Below are positions 10,924-20,712 of a stretch of 64,000 nucleotides of DNA, piece by piece (the first letter of the stretch is position 1; each line of letters opens with the position of its first letter). The stretch spans positions 14,136,001 to 14,200,000 of the forward strand of contig JBHGNT010000004.1 in the NCBI GenBank assembly GCA_043228905.1, given 5' to 3'. Position numbers and translations under genes: made by a program. The notes under the pieces were generated by a model, which had not been told where the DNA came from, did not search any database, and was given only the letters and a program-made list of their open reading frames with translations. The DNA comes from Azolla caroliniana. Its lineage: Eukaryota > Polypodiophyta.

Positions 10924-11319
10924 TGTAAAAGAATACTTGTGCGGAAGCATATGCGTAAGACACTAAGTACATGGTTCTGAATTACGATAGTTTGGTTAAA
11001 ACATAGAAATCACAGAGAAGGAGACGGAGAGAGAGAGAGAGAGAGAGAGCAGAAAATACAAAACTATATTAAAAAATAATCTCTGTATGTTGTTTGTACA
11101 TACTTGGTGCTCAGTGAGCACCGTTTATACAAGCCCTTACTTGCAGAAGTACTGACAATACTTGACCGCTCATAAATGAGCCTTCTACACTAACTCCCAA
11201 AACTGTTCCTTACGAGGAATAACGTTCTATCGGCCATTCGGTTTAAACAACGCCACGACTATATTTTGTGTAGTCTACGTATTGGGTTACACACCCAATG
11301 TTGAGCTTGTCTCTCAATA
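10924..11319 (-). repeat. Copia-P 5' LTR
   Basis: This 396-bp repeat pairs with 4840-5236. Its outer end reads TA instead of CA. A GA microsatellite lies at about 11028-11049. The adjacent GGTTG (11320-11324) is the target duplication. Confidence 0.93.
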
Positions 11320-11727
11320 GGTTGGATAACCCAGAATTTGTAAAGTTAGTCCATAGTAATAATGGTTCCATTTCAACGAACCAAGTTGATAGGGTTTTTG
11401 TTGCACATGTTGAGCTTAGTACCTCTAGATGTCATCAGGTCTTCACATATGCTCTCTTAGAATCCAGAGCCAACTCTTGTTTCATGGACCAGAATTTTTC
11501 CTTGACACATAATATCTTATTAAAACCATTGCATTTTCCAGTATCAGTCACAGTCATAGATGGTCGACTCATTGCCTCTGGAAATATAACTGAAGAGTCT
11601 GAATCCATTCGTGCAGTTCTTAGTGATTTAGCTTGTGTCATCTCATTCAATAGCATACACAATCCCCAGATTGACAAGAGAAAACTAGTTATCCTGATGC
11701 CAAACAACGAGGGAGTAGGCTGGACAA
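11320..11727 (+). pseudogene. Chromovirus A protease remnant
   Basis: The frame entered by the proposed -1 shift continues here. It aligns with the Chromovirus C protease: YALLESRANSCFMDQNF stands where C has LLDSGASSCFMDREF, so the catalytic DSG has become ESR, and VSVTVIDGRLIASGN follows. The region that in C reads VLGLPW is deleted, and the match ends near 11696. The element is cut off by Copia-H, and no RT of A is in the window. Confidence 0.8.
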
Positions 11728-12248
11728 TGTTAGGAACGACAACACCGACATCGAAAAGCGACGGAACTGGCGCCGACGAACGGACATGGCCGAATGGAGA
11801 TAGAGACGCCGGCACAGACGGACAAAGAATTGACGACGAGAGACAGACGATGACCGGCACAGTCGCCGACAGCCTGGCAACGGCCGAACAACGACAGCTA
11901 GAGATAGCAACGACATTGGTGACGACGATGGAGCCGAAGACAAAGACAAAGATGCCAACAAAAAATGGACAAATAAACAAACGACCGGAAAGACAACAAC
12001 GATAGTTATGATGGAACAACAACGAAATGATGGAGAAGAAGACGATGAAGAGATTGTGGAAAATAATAATTATTATAAGTGAAAAATTAATAAATAAATA
12101 TTAGTACTAATAGTTATTAATTCTTAGGAATACGATTTCCTTCATAAGAAGGAAACCGTCACCATATCGGTGGTGGTCTTATAAAGCCACCACCAATGAT
12201 GTAATAGTTAAGGGAATTCTATTAATACAATATGTTTCTATTTCCCTC

Positions 12249-12299
<51 letters not shown>

Positions 12300-12338
12300 C
12301 CTTTTCTTTCTATCTCTCTTTCTCTTCTTTTTCCTATA
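11728..12338 (+). repeat. 5' LTR of Copia-H with primer site
   Basis: The block starts TGTTAGGAACG and ends just before TGGTATTAGAGCC (12339-12351), a variant of the initiator-tRNA-Met primer site. It has a CGAC-rich U3, a TATA-like cttataaagcc at about 12178 and a long CT microsatellite (about 12250-12300). The terminal dinucleotide looks like TA rather than CA. Open frames inside it on both strands are chance products. Confidence 0.7.
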
Positions 12339-12526
12339 TGGTATTAGAGCCAAACAACCTAATAGCCTTATAGTCTATGCCTTTCTTAAATCACAAAACA
12401 CATGCCATTATCATTTAACTTTCATGCCCGTACACAAATAATCATATTCATAGTGTCCAAGATCGTCAAGTAACGAAAGACAATTTTGTGTTTGTGGTGC
12501 GTTGATCCTGACAGCCCTCTACAATA

Positions 12527-12953
12527 ATGGCACAATCTATGTCGTCGTCACATCCCAACATGCGAAAATTCATGATCGAGAAATTATCGGACACAAATTA
12601 TCGAATTTGGAAGGCAAGATTAGAATTACTTTTTAAATATAATAAAGTATGGGACATAATTTCAGGATTGCCGACAAAACCTGAGAAAGGCGAAGAACTT
12701 GAAGAATATGAAGAAAAAGACTTGTGTGTAAGAATGGAAATTCTAATCCCATAAGTGATGGCACCGGAGAAACATTGCGAAAAATGGAGACGGCTCATGA
12801 AATATGGAAGCAGTTACAAACTATCTACGAACCGAAAAATGACGCACAACAAGCGCATACACTGCGAACGCTTGTTAATAACAAAATGATTGACAAACAA
12901 CCGGTTGGTGAATTGCTATTAATATGGAAAAAGAGATTAGATGATGTGTTAAC
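12527..12953 (+). pseudogene. Copia-H Gag, N-terminal part
   Basis: The ATG at 12527 opens a copia Gag: KFMIEKLSDTNYRIWKARLE, then WDIISGLPTKPE, a frameshift near 12725-12750, and ETAHEIWKQLQTIYEP. The match stops at 12953, where the LTR of Copia-I begins. The rest of the element is not recognisable downstream. Confidence 0.8.
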
Positions 12954-13525
12954 TGTTAGGATCTCGGTCCCTCCGGATGGGATGATGAAGGCCCGGTGAA
13001 AACCGGATGATGAGTACCCTAGTGAGAACCGGATGTTGCAGGCCCGGTGAGAACCTCTCATCGGATGAAGGGACATATATGTAAATATGTTCCAAAGAGC
13101 CCACTGGGGCTATATTTGTAAATAGCCTGAAAGTCATATTAGTATAAATATGACCTAGGGAAAATTGTATCGTGTGGTGTTGTCATTATTTTGTATAGAT
13201 TTATTGGTGTAACTGCTGTACAGAGTGTAACAGAGAGCGAGAGAGAGAAACAGAGTAAGTCTATGCTGTAACCGTCGCCAGGAGAAGAGTGGGAGCACAA
13301 GGTCGTTGCCTCTATGCCCCTCCTTGTTGTATTCTTTGACATAATGATAGTTTGGAGTTTGTGGGCTCCCGTGGTTTTTCCCGCTCAAGGTTTCCACGTT
13401 AACATCTAGTGCATTGCTTTTCAGTTTGTGTGCCTACTTCTATTTCTCAATTTTTCTGTGTTTCATTATTATTAAGTGATCTAAGTCTCGGTTGTGGCCG
13501 AAGATTATTCCGCATATTTTTGACA
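12954..13525 (+). repeat. 5' LTR of Copia-I
   Basis: It begins TGTTAGGATCTC and ends TTTTTGACA, followed three bases later by TGGTATTAGAG (13529-13539), a degenerate initiator-Met primer site. The 5 bp before it are TTAAC; the matching right flank is not in view. Its U3 carries cccggtgagaaccggatg-type repeats that recur in the K-family gypsy LTRs. A TATA-like gtataaatatgacc lies near 13142. Confidence 0.75.
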
Positions 13526-13556
13526 ATCTGGTATTAGAGTGAAACGATACAGAAAA

Positions 13557-14283
13557 ATGGAAGATTCGTTGGGAGGCATGTTCAAGCTCACTGGCTCCAA
13601 CTACTCAGTGTCGAAATCAAAGATGAGTGACATGCTCGTGGTCAAAGATCTCTGGTTGCCAGTTCAGTTCGGGGACAAGAGACCGTACAAGATCGATGCC
13701 ATGATATGGGAGGTGATGCACATGAAGACAACGACGTACATACGGTGCTTCATCAACATGAGTCTGTACAACAACTTTAATGAGGAGAGTAAGGCTCATG
13801 AGCTCTTGGAGAAGATCGGCATTATGTTTCAGAACAAAAATGTTGTTAATCAGGTTTCGGTATTCCGAAAGCTAGTGAGGCTCCGGTACCAAGACGGCTC
13901 CAATATGGCAGAGTACATGAATGCCTTCTAGGGGCTGATTCACCAGGAAACCTCATTGGAAGTACCTCTTGCCGATGAGGTACTTGCTTTATTTCTGCTT
14001 GGTTCCCTCCCAGATAGCTAGGAGACGTTAGTTGTCACTTTGGGCAACGCCAGGCCGGAAGGAAAACAGTTATCCCTAGCAAGAGTCAAGTCGAGCTTGC
14101 TCGATGAGGAGGCGAGTCGGAAGGACAAGGATAAGATCTCGGAATCCAAAGCGCTCCTTACCGAATCGGAACACGGAAGACAAAGGAACCATAGTCCCCA
14201 AAACCAGGAAAAGTCGGGGACATGGTCAAATTCAACGGGGAGGCCTACTTGCTTCTATTGCGGCAAGCCGGGAAACTTCTAGA
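13557..14283 (+). pseudogene. Copia-I Gag
   Basis: From the ATG at 13557 a copia Gag reads KLTGSNYSVSKSKMSDMLV, then KAHELLEKIGIMFQNKN and VFRKLVRLRYQDGSNMAEYM. TAG stops occur at 13929-13931 and 14020-14022 in the same frame. The zinc knuckle CFYCGKPGNF is broken by a stop where His/Lys are expected, and its last Cys is Trp. Confidence 0.8.
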
Positions 14284-15195
14284 AGAACTGGCATTTCCGG
14301 AAAGAAAAGGAAACCGCGGAGGGGACCGGACCGGAAGGGAATGACGGCAATCACGGCAAGTGAAGAAGAGTTGATGCTCATCACCGAGGAGAGTGAGTTG
14401 AACCTTGCCAGCGATAAGAGAATGTGGGTTGTTGATTCTGGAGCGTCATTCCACCTGACCCCGGACCGGAAATGCTTCTCATCCTACACAGCCGGTGAGC
14501 GCGGCTATGTTCGGATGGGGAATGAAAGTACATGCCGAATTGTCGGCGTAGGACGCATGGTTGACAACACCAACCAGATGCAAGTTGCTGCTGAAGGATG
14601 TTCAACACGTTCTAGAGGTTTGACTGAACCTAATATCAACCGGTCGGCTAGATGATGAAGGCTACAGGGGTAGCATCCGGAACGATGTTATGAAGTTCAA
14701 CAAAGGGAGCCTAATAGTGGCTCGGGCCCAGAAAGTCAACACACTTTACCTGATGAATGCCCGGTTATGCCCGAAAGAAGTGAACGTTGCTTCCGACACG
14801 ACCAGTGAGCTGTGGCACAAAAGACTATGTCACATGAGTGAGAAGGGGATGAAGAGGCTTGCCGATGACAACCTCATTCCAGTGAAAGACGTGCATCTTG
14901 AGAAGTGCACCGATTGCCTGGCCGGTCAGCAAAACCGGACCTCCTTCCGCTCAAGCCCACCGATGAGACATAATGCACCACTGGAGCCGGTGCATACCGA
15001 TGTGTGTCAAGTGGACACGAAGTCACATGCCGGATCGTAGTACTTCGTGACGTTCATAGATGACCACAACCGTAAGCTGTGGGCCACACCGTTGAAGACG
15101 AAGGTTCAGGTGTTATCCATCTTCAAGGAGCTCCACACAAGAGTGGAAAGAGAAACCGGTTGGAAGCTAAAGGCGGTTCAAGCAGATAGCGCTCG
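14284..15195 (+). pseudogene. Copia-I protease and integrase N-part
   Basis: The protease site VVDSGASFHLT is at about 14427-14460 with its DSG intact. After a frameshift the pre-integrase zinc region reads LWHKRLCHMSEKGMKRL and KCTDCLAG (about 14810-14920), and the core starts with HTDVCQVDTKSHAGS, a TAG stop and YFVTFIDDHNRKLW (to 15195). The second and third catalytic residues are missing because the element is cut here by a minus-strand gypsy fragment. Confidence 0.82.
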
Positions 15196-16330
15196 TGGTT
15201 CTCCCGCAGGAATTGGACAGAGTGATGTCCGTCTTGGCTTTTGACGTGTGCGTATGCCGAACTGTTGTCAAGCACTTTGGTCTCCATGTGCACCGCCATG
15301 ATGTATGGTTCACCGAGAATCACCGGGTGTGAGGACGTCTCCTACACGAAGAAGTGTTGGTCAATCTCAACATCCCCAATCTTCACGCTTACATTCGGGC
15401 ACGCCCCGTGTAGTTCCTCCGTAGCACGTGTCGTTGCGCGTATTTTCCAGCCGTGCTTGGTGTTGATGGGCCACTTCCATGGACATCAGGTTGATCTCCG
15501 AACCGTGGTCTATCAACGCCATCACCGGCTCCTGCACGTCGCCGATCCAAACAGGGGTCTCTATCGTGGCCCTGGCCCAATGTAACTTTGAATAATGGCT
15601 CTCCGCCAACTTGTTCTCTAGGGTCGTGTCTTCCAGGCACATCATCTGCACCTCCACGAGCTTCTCTAGTTCCGGCTCCGTCGAGAGCTGCGTCCGCTTC
15701 ACCAAGTCCACGATAGAATCGTGAAACTCCTTCTTTGCGATCCCAAGCACTTCCCGTAGCGACAACTCAACCTTGCTATCGAGAATCTCAGTGCTCAGCC
15801 AGTAACCGGTTGGCTTAGGCACACCGGCGAGGCCTTCTTGCACCACCGGCCAGAACCGAAGTCTTTCGTCTTCCGGCATTCGTCACTCCAGACCCGGATT
15901 CCTGTTGGTGCCAAGTACTGGATGGTCTCCGCATGGCGCATCTCCGCTTCTTCCATCAGTCTCTTCATTCCTCCTCGTCCGATATTCAGCTCTAGGGCTC
16001 TTCGGGTCTCACTAGCGTGCACCCTCCCATTCCATAGGTACACCACATTGGCCCTTATTGCTTCTGTGAAGTCCATGCAGTCCTTCCGGACGTGACCGAC
16101 CGCATCACACTAAAGGCACTGATGCCCACCCGGAGGCCTTCGGTCGCAAGGATGCTCACCCCTGTCCCTCCTCGCTTGTGCAATCTGGAGGTCTCATACC
16201 ATCTGCATCGGTTCTTCCATAGCCGCTCTGTCGAACGAGCTTGTCTCAAGCCAATCTCAGGTATCCTCCTTGCGCGTTGGTGGAGGTCCCTCAAGGTTTC
16301 TTGCGAGAACCGTTCCTGCCCCTAACGAGC
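15196..16330 (-). pseudogene. Gypsy Gag-protease fragment related to Gypsy-B
   Basis: Reading leftwards: a zinc knuckle (about 16130-16085) with CDAVGHVRKDC preceded by Cys-Leu-stop, where Gypsy-B has CVWCDSMDHMRRDC; then FTEAIRANVVYLWNGRVHAS, NIGRGGMKRLMEEAE, LSLREVLGIAKKEFHDSIVD and the protease ALIDHGSEINLMS (about 15530-15490); it ends in MILGEPYIMAVHMETKV near 15320-15270. The order and spacing match 44.9-46.3 kb of Gypsy-B, but the protein is clearly diverged, so this is a separate member of the lineage. The RT side is missing. Confidence 0.82.
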
Positions 16331-18505
16331 CCTTGTTGACCCACAACAGATCTGTAGAGTTGCCTTCAAAATTGCATTATGTGTTAGTAACATGCGGCTA
16401 CATAGAGTACAACAACGTCTACTTAGTGGGGATCATATGCTCAATTGTAAAGAGGTTCCAAGTATTAAAGGTGCAATTGGAAGACATGCTATTGGTTGGA
16501 TGAAAAGTTACTTTCAATTAAATTGTGAAGTAATGCCCACTATAGGTAGGATGCACCTCTCTAATAATTAGACACGTTGGGAAGTTTATGATGTTTATCA
16601 ATCAGAAATGGTGAGCTCAAGTAATAAATCTGTCACATATAGCCAATTCACAAGATTATGGAGAGCTCGGTTTTCAAATGTTATTATTCTGTGTAAAGTA
16701 CACACGGGGTATTGCTCCATTTGTGCAAATCTTAAAAGTTTGGCTAAAGGTGCAAAGACATCAATGGAAAAGGATATGAGTAAGAAGTTACTACAGGAGC
16801 ATCGTGAGGCACAATCGTTAGAACGAAAGAAGGTGATGCATCATAGAGAGAAGTGTTTGAAGAGGCCCGAACAATACATGTGCTTAATGATAGATGGCAT
16901 GGACCAGAAGAAGACGTGATGTGATGGCCACATATGTGGAGGCTCCCCAAAGACATCAATGATGAATGCCTTGTTCAAATGCACTTGGTGGGATGCTTGG
17001 CTTATAATAGGTCTGTTGGACCTCACATCTTCATTACATACCCCAACGTTCACAATGACTCTAACCTAACAGTTACAGTGATTCACCGAGTTTTGATGTC
17101 TTGGGGCCAACTGTTCCCCCCTGTTCTATACATTCAATTGGACAATACTGCTAGAGAGAACAAAAATTCAACTATGCTTGGCTATCTAAGTATGTTGATC
17201 AACCAAGGATTGTTTAGAAAAGTGAAAGTCAATTTTCTTTTGGTTGGCCACACACATGATCATATAGATAAGATGTTTAGCACATTCTCCAGACAGTTGT
17301 CTCGGCATGATGCTTTCACATTACCAAAACTATTTGAGGTCATTTGTGATGCATGTACATCACGCCCAAAAGTGTTACACTTGAAGGAGGTATATGACTT
17401 TAAGAGATATTTATCAGATGGGGGTGTGGGGAATGTTAAAGTGCTCGCCCAGTTAAACAATATAAGCTTCAATCGCATTTTTATGATAAAGAAAAATGAA
17501 ATAAGTGGTTCTACGCTTTTGTATGCTAAACAATATTCATCTTCTACAACATGGGAACCTGAAGGTGGTTGCCAGTTATTACTTTGTATGCCAAGTAAAA
17601 TTGTCCATGGAGCTAAACAAATGCCAATTCAGAAGAAAGGACAGTTGCATAGTGACTTGGTATCGGAACAAAAACAATTATGGCTCCAAGACTTAGAAGA
17701 AAAAAGAAAGCATATTGAGGTCGCAAAGAAATATGCCACACAACAAGACACGTCATGGTGAGATGTATGTTTTAGTGATAAAAAAGGAATTATAGACAAT
17801 TGTGTATTTGGTGATAATTGGAATTTGGAAATGCCATTCACATGGTTGTTACAACATGATCGTGTAAATAAAACTCCGGAGCAACCAACAAATGTGACTA
17901 ATGACAGTTTGGTCCATCCACAACAAAGAGACATTTATATGGGACCAACGATGACCAAAGTAGTCGAAGCTAGATGGCAAGGCAATTTGCAAGAGCTCGT
18001 GGCGGGGATGTTGGTTGCAATGCCTGTTGATGAGAACTCACATGACCACCAATTTAGGGTTGGTAAAATTCTAGAAGTGCTAATGCATGAAATAGAAAAC
18101 ACAATCAAGTCTATACAAGTTCATTGGTAGAACACTAGAAGTGCAAATGCTTTTACGGGTAAGTATACATTGGAGATGATTTAATGCCCAACGACAAGGG
18201 GAGGTAGGAAGAGGAAACTAAACATTCGTAACACCTCGATCCTTGATATCTCTAATGTGGATATTATCGTGTACGACTTCATGCTTACAAAAGTCGGACG
18301 ATTAAGGAAGTCAACAATAGATATAATAAAAGAAAAATTATCAAGTCTACAAGGTGACTCGAGTCGAAGGCAAACGAGATATGCTACATATAATCTAGAG
18401 TCAAACCATTTGGTTTATGACGAAGATAATGCATTGATTGGTACATCCGAGGATGACGAGGAAGAATCGTCATTGTATATTAGTTATAGTAGTGATTCTC
18501 CGTAA
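16331..18505 (+). pseudogene. Decayed transposase-like gene with a DDE-like pattern, family uncertain
   Basis: A coding stretch reads through about 700 codons with one frameshift near 16915-16935 and stops near 16569, 17759, 18128 and 18181. From about 16934 to 18505 the frame is constant. Features in order: KAIGRHAIGWMKSYF-like start, HTGYCSICANLKSL, a Lys/Glu coiled coil, MCLMIDGMDQ (Asp at 16893), GCLAYNRSVGPHIFITYPN, QLDNTARENKN (Asp at 17141), FLLVGHTHDHIDKMFS (Asp at 17258 and 17267), and a C-terminal HQFRVGKILEVL/IQVHW block. From memory it resembles the uncharacterised domain DUF7869; I cannot confirm that. Three spaced Asp in such contexts suggest an RNase H-fold nuclease. No terminal repeats were recognised. 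Confidence 0.55.
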
Positions 18506-18869
18506 AGGAGTGATCATGAATGTATTTTTGGCTATTCAGATAACCACATTCCGCTTGTAACAAATCAAGTAATATAAAAGCATGTGTTTTGAATTCTTAT
18601 GATTTCTATGAAAATCATTTCTTATAAAATAACATTGGTTGTAAAGTTTGTGATATGAATTGAGAATGTAACTTTTTGAAATTCCTCCTCTTCTTCTTTT
18701 TTCTAAATCACGAAAATAGTGGATTTTTAACCTTTCTCATAGTATATTTGAACATGTATGATACTGGTATCAATGTGTTTTGTAAAATCATTGAAAAGGT
18801 ACTAAAATCAATCAAAATATTCCTTATCCTTCCATTTATGCGCAATCCTTTCACTTGTGAACGCAAACG
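18506..18869. other. AT-rich non-coding stretch
   Basis: I see no coding frame, LTR or primer site here. It may be the 3' flank of the transposase-like gene. Confidence 0.5.
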
Positions 18870-19146
18870 TATTTCAAGTCGATCTTGTTACGGCTCCAGT
18901 TTCTTTCAGTGGCGAATGGAAGCCGATGTTGTTTCACGAGCTGGCAGGCTTCACAAATTCGAGCCTTCTGGCCACTGAATTTTGGCAATCTGAAAACAAC
19001 TTGTTCTGATTGCAGGTCTTAAAGCCTCTGATAATTGACGTGGTTGATCTGCTTGTGCCACAGATTGATATCTGGCTCGATCTTCTGACCCTTTGTGAAC
19101 AAAGCAGTCCCTACATTGTTGGTGTTGAGGATGAACCTCCTCCCCT
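18870..19146 (-). pseudogene. Copia pre-integrase/integrase fragment
   Basis: The bases align with 42690-42960 of Copia-F (same strand), covering LWHKQ..HVNY, a CEACQL-like Cys pair and the start of the core. It is an isolated fragment: on its left is non-coding DNA and on its right, at 19145-19149, it joins a K-family gag in a different frame. Confidence 0.8.
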
Positions 19147-19148
19147 CC

Positions 19149-19300
19149 CATTCGTTGCACAAACCGCTCTATTGCCGACTTCATCTCCGACATCGCACGT
19201 TGTTCTTGTTGCATCCGCTCAATCATCATCATCATTATGCTCATCGCCTCTTGTTGATTCTCCATCTCCTTGCCACCTGCTTTCACGTCGGGTTCACCAC
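19149..19300 (-). pseudogene. K-family Gag N-terminus and primer-site fragment
   Basis: This is the first 50-odd codons of the K-family Gag: KAGGKEMENQQEAMSIMMMM and ERMQQEQRAMSEM. Upstream in element orientation lies TGGTGAACCCGACGTGAA (19283-19300), the primer-site-like sequence shared with B and J. It is fused to the copia fragment at about 19147. Confidence 0.8.
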
Positions 19301-19303
19301 TTG

Positions 19304-19600
19304 TGTCGTGCCTTTCGGCGCCGGATCGTTGCATGAGTCGGCTGGGAACCACTGGGGTTTTGGACTAGGAGGAGGAAGAATTTGAGACGAGTCTAATTAT
19401 GAATAAATAATATTAACGAGAGATAGAAACTTGCGAATACCACAAGTATTATATTAATCAATATTTATGTAAGAATATGAATTTAGATTGAAAGAGAATG
19501 ATATAGAAATTTTGTGAATCCCACAAGTATAGTTTATTTCTTGAATCCCACAAATATATTTTATTAATTGGTGTGAAATATTTGGAAATCTTCCATGCAT
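19304..19600 (-). repeat. K-family LTR, 3' part only
   Basis: In minus orientation it ends CGAAAGGCACGACA next to the primer site. It contains the hairpin-forming cttgcgaataccacaag (19430-19446) and two cttgaatcccacaa-like words. It stops abruptly at about 19600, where a second U5 copy begins. Confidence 0.75.
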
Positions 19601-20365
19601 TTTCGTGCCTTTCGGCGCCAGATCGTTGCGTGAGTCGGGTGGGAACCGCTGAGGTTTTGGACTAGGAAGAGGAGAGTTTTAAGGCTAATAAGAATATAAA
19701 TAGATTATAAGAAAGAGATATAGAAAACTTGTGAATCCCACAAGTATAATGAATTTTATTAATCAATATATAGATAAGAATATGAATTTAGATTGAAAAA
19801 GAAGAATATAGAAATCTCGTGAATCCCACGAGTATATTTTATTAATTGGTGTCTTTTAGAAATATATCCAATTTCCAAGTATTTCACCCCCCCCCCTATT
19901 ACATTGTGCTCCTCATCCTTATATAGTGATGAGAGAGTCTTTACAATCCATGCTTTTTCTCTAACTATAGACTCGATGTTTTTTCTGTCGATACACTCCA
20001 TGCTTTTTCTCTAACTATAGACTCCATGTTTTTTCTGTCAATAGACTACATGCTTTCTTTAACATGCTTTTTCTAAAAGTGATCATGGGTTTTATTATTA
20101 TTATCTAACTATAGTTTTTTTATATAGAAAATATATGTGAAATAAAGCTTCTATGTGGGATGTCTACTTTTTAACAGTTATGATATGTTATTGTAATGGT
20201 AAGGCTTTACATTATAAACATGGAGGTACAGGGTTCGAATCCTGCCCTTTGTATGTAACAATATGTTTAATATTCTCTCCTATTTGCAAATATGTCTCTT
20301 CATCCGGTGAGAGACTCTCACCGGCCTTCTTCATCCGGCTCTTATCCGGTTCTTATCAGATTGTT
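19601..20365 (-). repeat. K-family LTR in minus orientation, start missing
   Basis: From 19601 (cgtgcctttcggcgcc) it follows the K LTR backwards: U5, hairpins at 19728-19744 and 19816-19832, a TATA box (cttatatagtg, about 19919), a run of nine C, the agtctatgct repeats, a tRNA-like module and the CCGG-rich start of U3. The terminal TGTCATAGTG is absent; the sequence flips orientation at about 20365. Confidence 0.8.
20189..20242 (+). promoter_or_regulatory. tRNA-like module in K LTR, antisense to the LTR
   Basis: TATTGTAATGG (20189-20199) resembles a pol III A box and GGTTCGAATCC (20232-20242) is a perfect B box, 43 nt apart as in tRNA genes. The host LTR runs minus. An acceptor stem is not evident, so I do not call a tRNA gene. 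Confidence 0.6.
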
Positions 20366-20673
20366 AAGACTCTCTCATCACTATGGGGTGTGACATACTT
20401 GGAAATTGGATATATTTCTAAAAGACACCAATTAATAAAATATACTCGTGGGATTCACGAGATTTCTATATTCTTCTTTTTCAATCTAAATTCATATTCT
20501 TATCTATATGTTGATTAATAAAATTCATTATACTTGTGGTCACAAGTTTTCTATATCTCTTTCTTATAATCTATTTATATTCTTATTAGCCTTAAAACTC
20601 TCCTCTTCCTAGTCCAAAACCTCAGCGGTTCCCACCCGACTCACGCAACGATCTGGCGTCGAAAGGCATGACA
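20366..20673 (+). repeat. 5' LTR of the K element, 3' part
   Basis: It continues gactctctcatcactat and then U5 with the hairpin ctcgtgggattcacgag (20445-20461), ending AAGGCATGACA at 20673. Its U3 and TATA region are missing at the inverted junction. Confidence 0.8.
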
Positions 20674-20678
20674 CAAGT

Positions 20679-20696
20679 TGGTGAACCCGACGTGAA
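20679..20696 (+). promoter_or_regulatory. K-element primer-site-like sequence
   Basis: TGGTGAACCCGACGTGAA lies five bases after the LTR. It is identical in J (39285-39302) and in the minus copy (19283-19300), and differs by one base in Gypsy-B (TGGCGAACCC..., 35950). The position fits a tRNA primer site, but I could not match it to a tRNA from memory. Confidence 0.65.
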
Positions 20697-20712
20697 GACG
20701 GGTGGCAAGGAG

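Larger units (their letters stand above)
4840..11319 (-). mobile_element. Copia-P, full-length Ty1-copia element inserted in Chromovirus A
   Basis: Two LTRs (4840-5236 and 10924-11319) enclose a minus-strand gag, protease, integrase, RT and RNase H in copia order. The 5-bp duplication GGTTG at 4835-4839 and 11320-11324 proves the insertion, and the chromovirus reading continues across it. Every gene has stops or shifts, so it is dead. A hAT-like element (8122-8936) landed later in its integrase. Confidence 0.95.
19604..20673. repeat. Head-to-head inverted repeat of K LTR ends, arms about 290 bp
   Basis: The segment 19604-19896 is repeated in reverse complement at about 20390-20670, with few differences; the right arm has cttgtggtcacaag where the left has cttgtgaatcccacaag. 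The spacer of about 500 bp is the U3 part of the minus LTR. The arms could form a large cruciform or, if transcribed, a long double-stranded RNA. Confidence 0.8.

Noticed and set aside
11435-12022. Minus-strand frame of 195 codons and overlapping plus frame to 12005
   Set aside because: They straddle the junction between chromovirus protease and the Copia-H LTR; only the first part of the plus frame is real (protease remnant).
18951-19352. A 133-codon frame fusing K Gag with another domain
   Set aside because: The second half is the copia pre-integrase read out of frame; the correct copia reading is in a different frame, so it is not a fusion protein.
20182-20256. Functional tRNA gene
   Set aside because: A and B boxes and spacing are right, but acceptor stem pairing is absent and T-stem pairing is imperfect; the same module recurs in LTRs. 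Kept as tRNA-like only.
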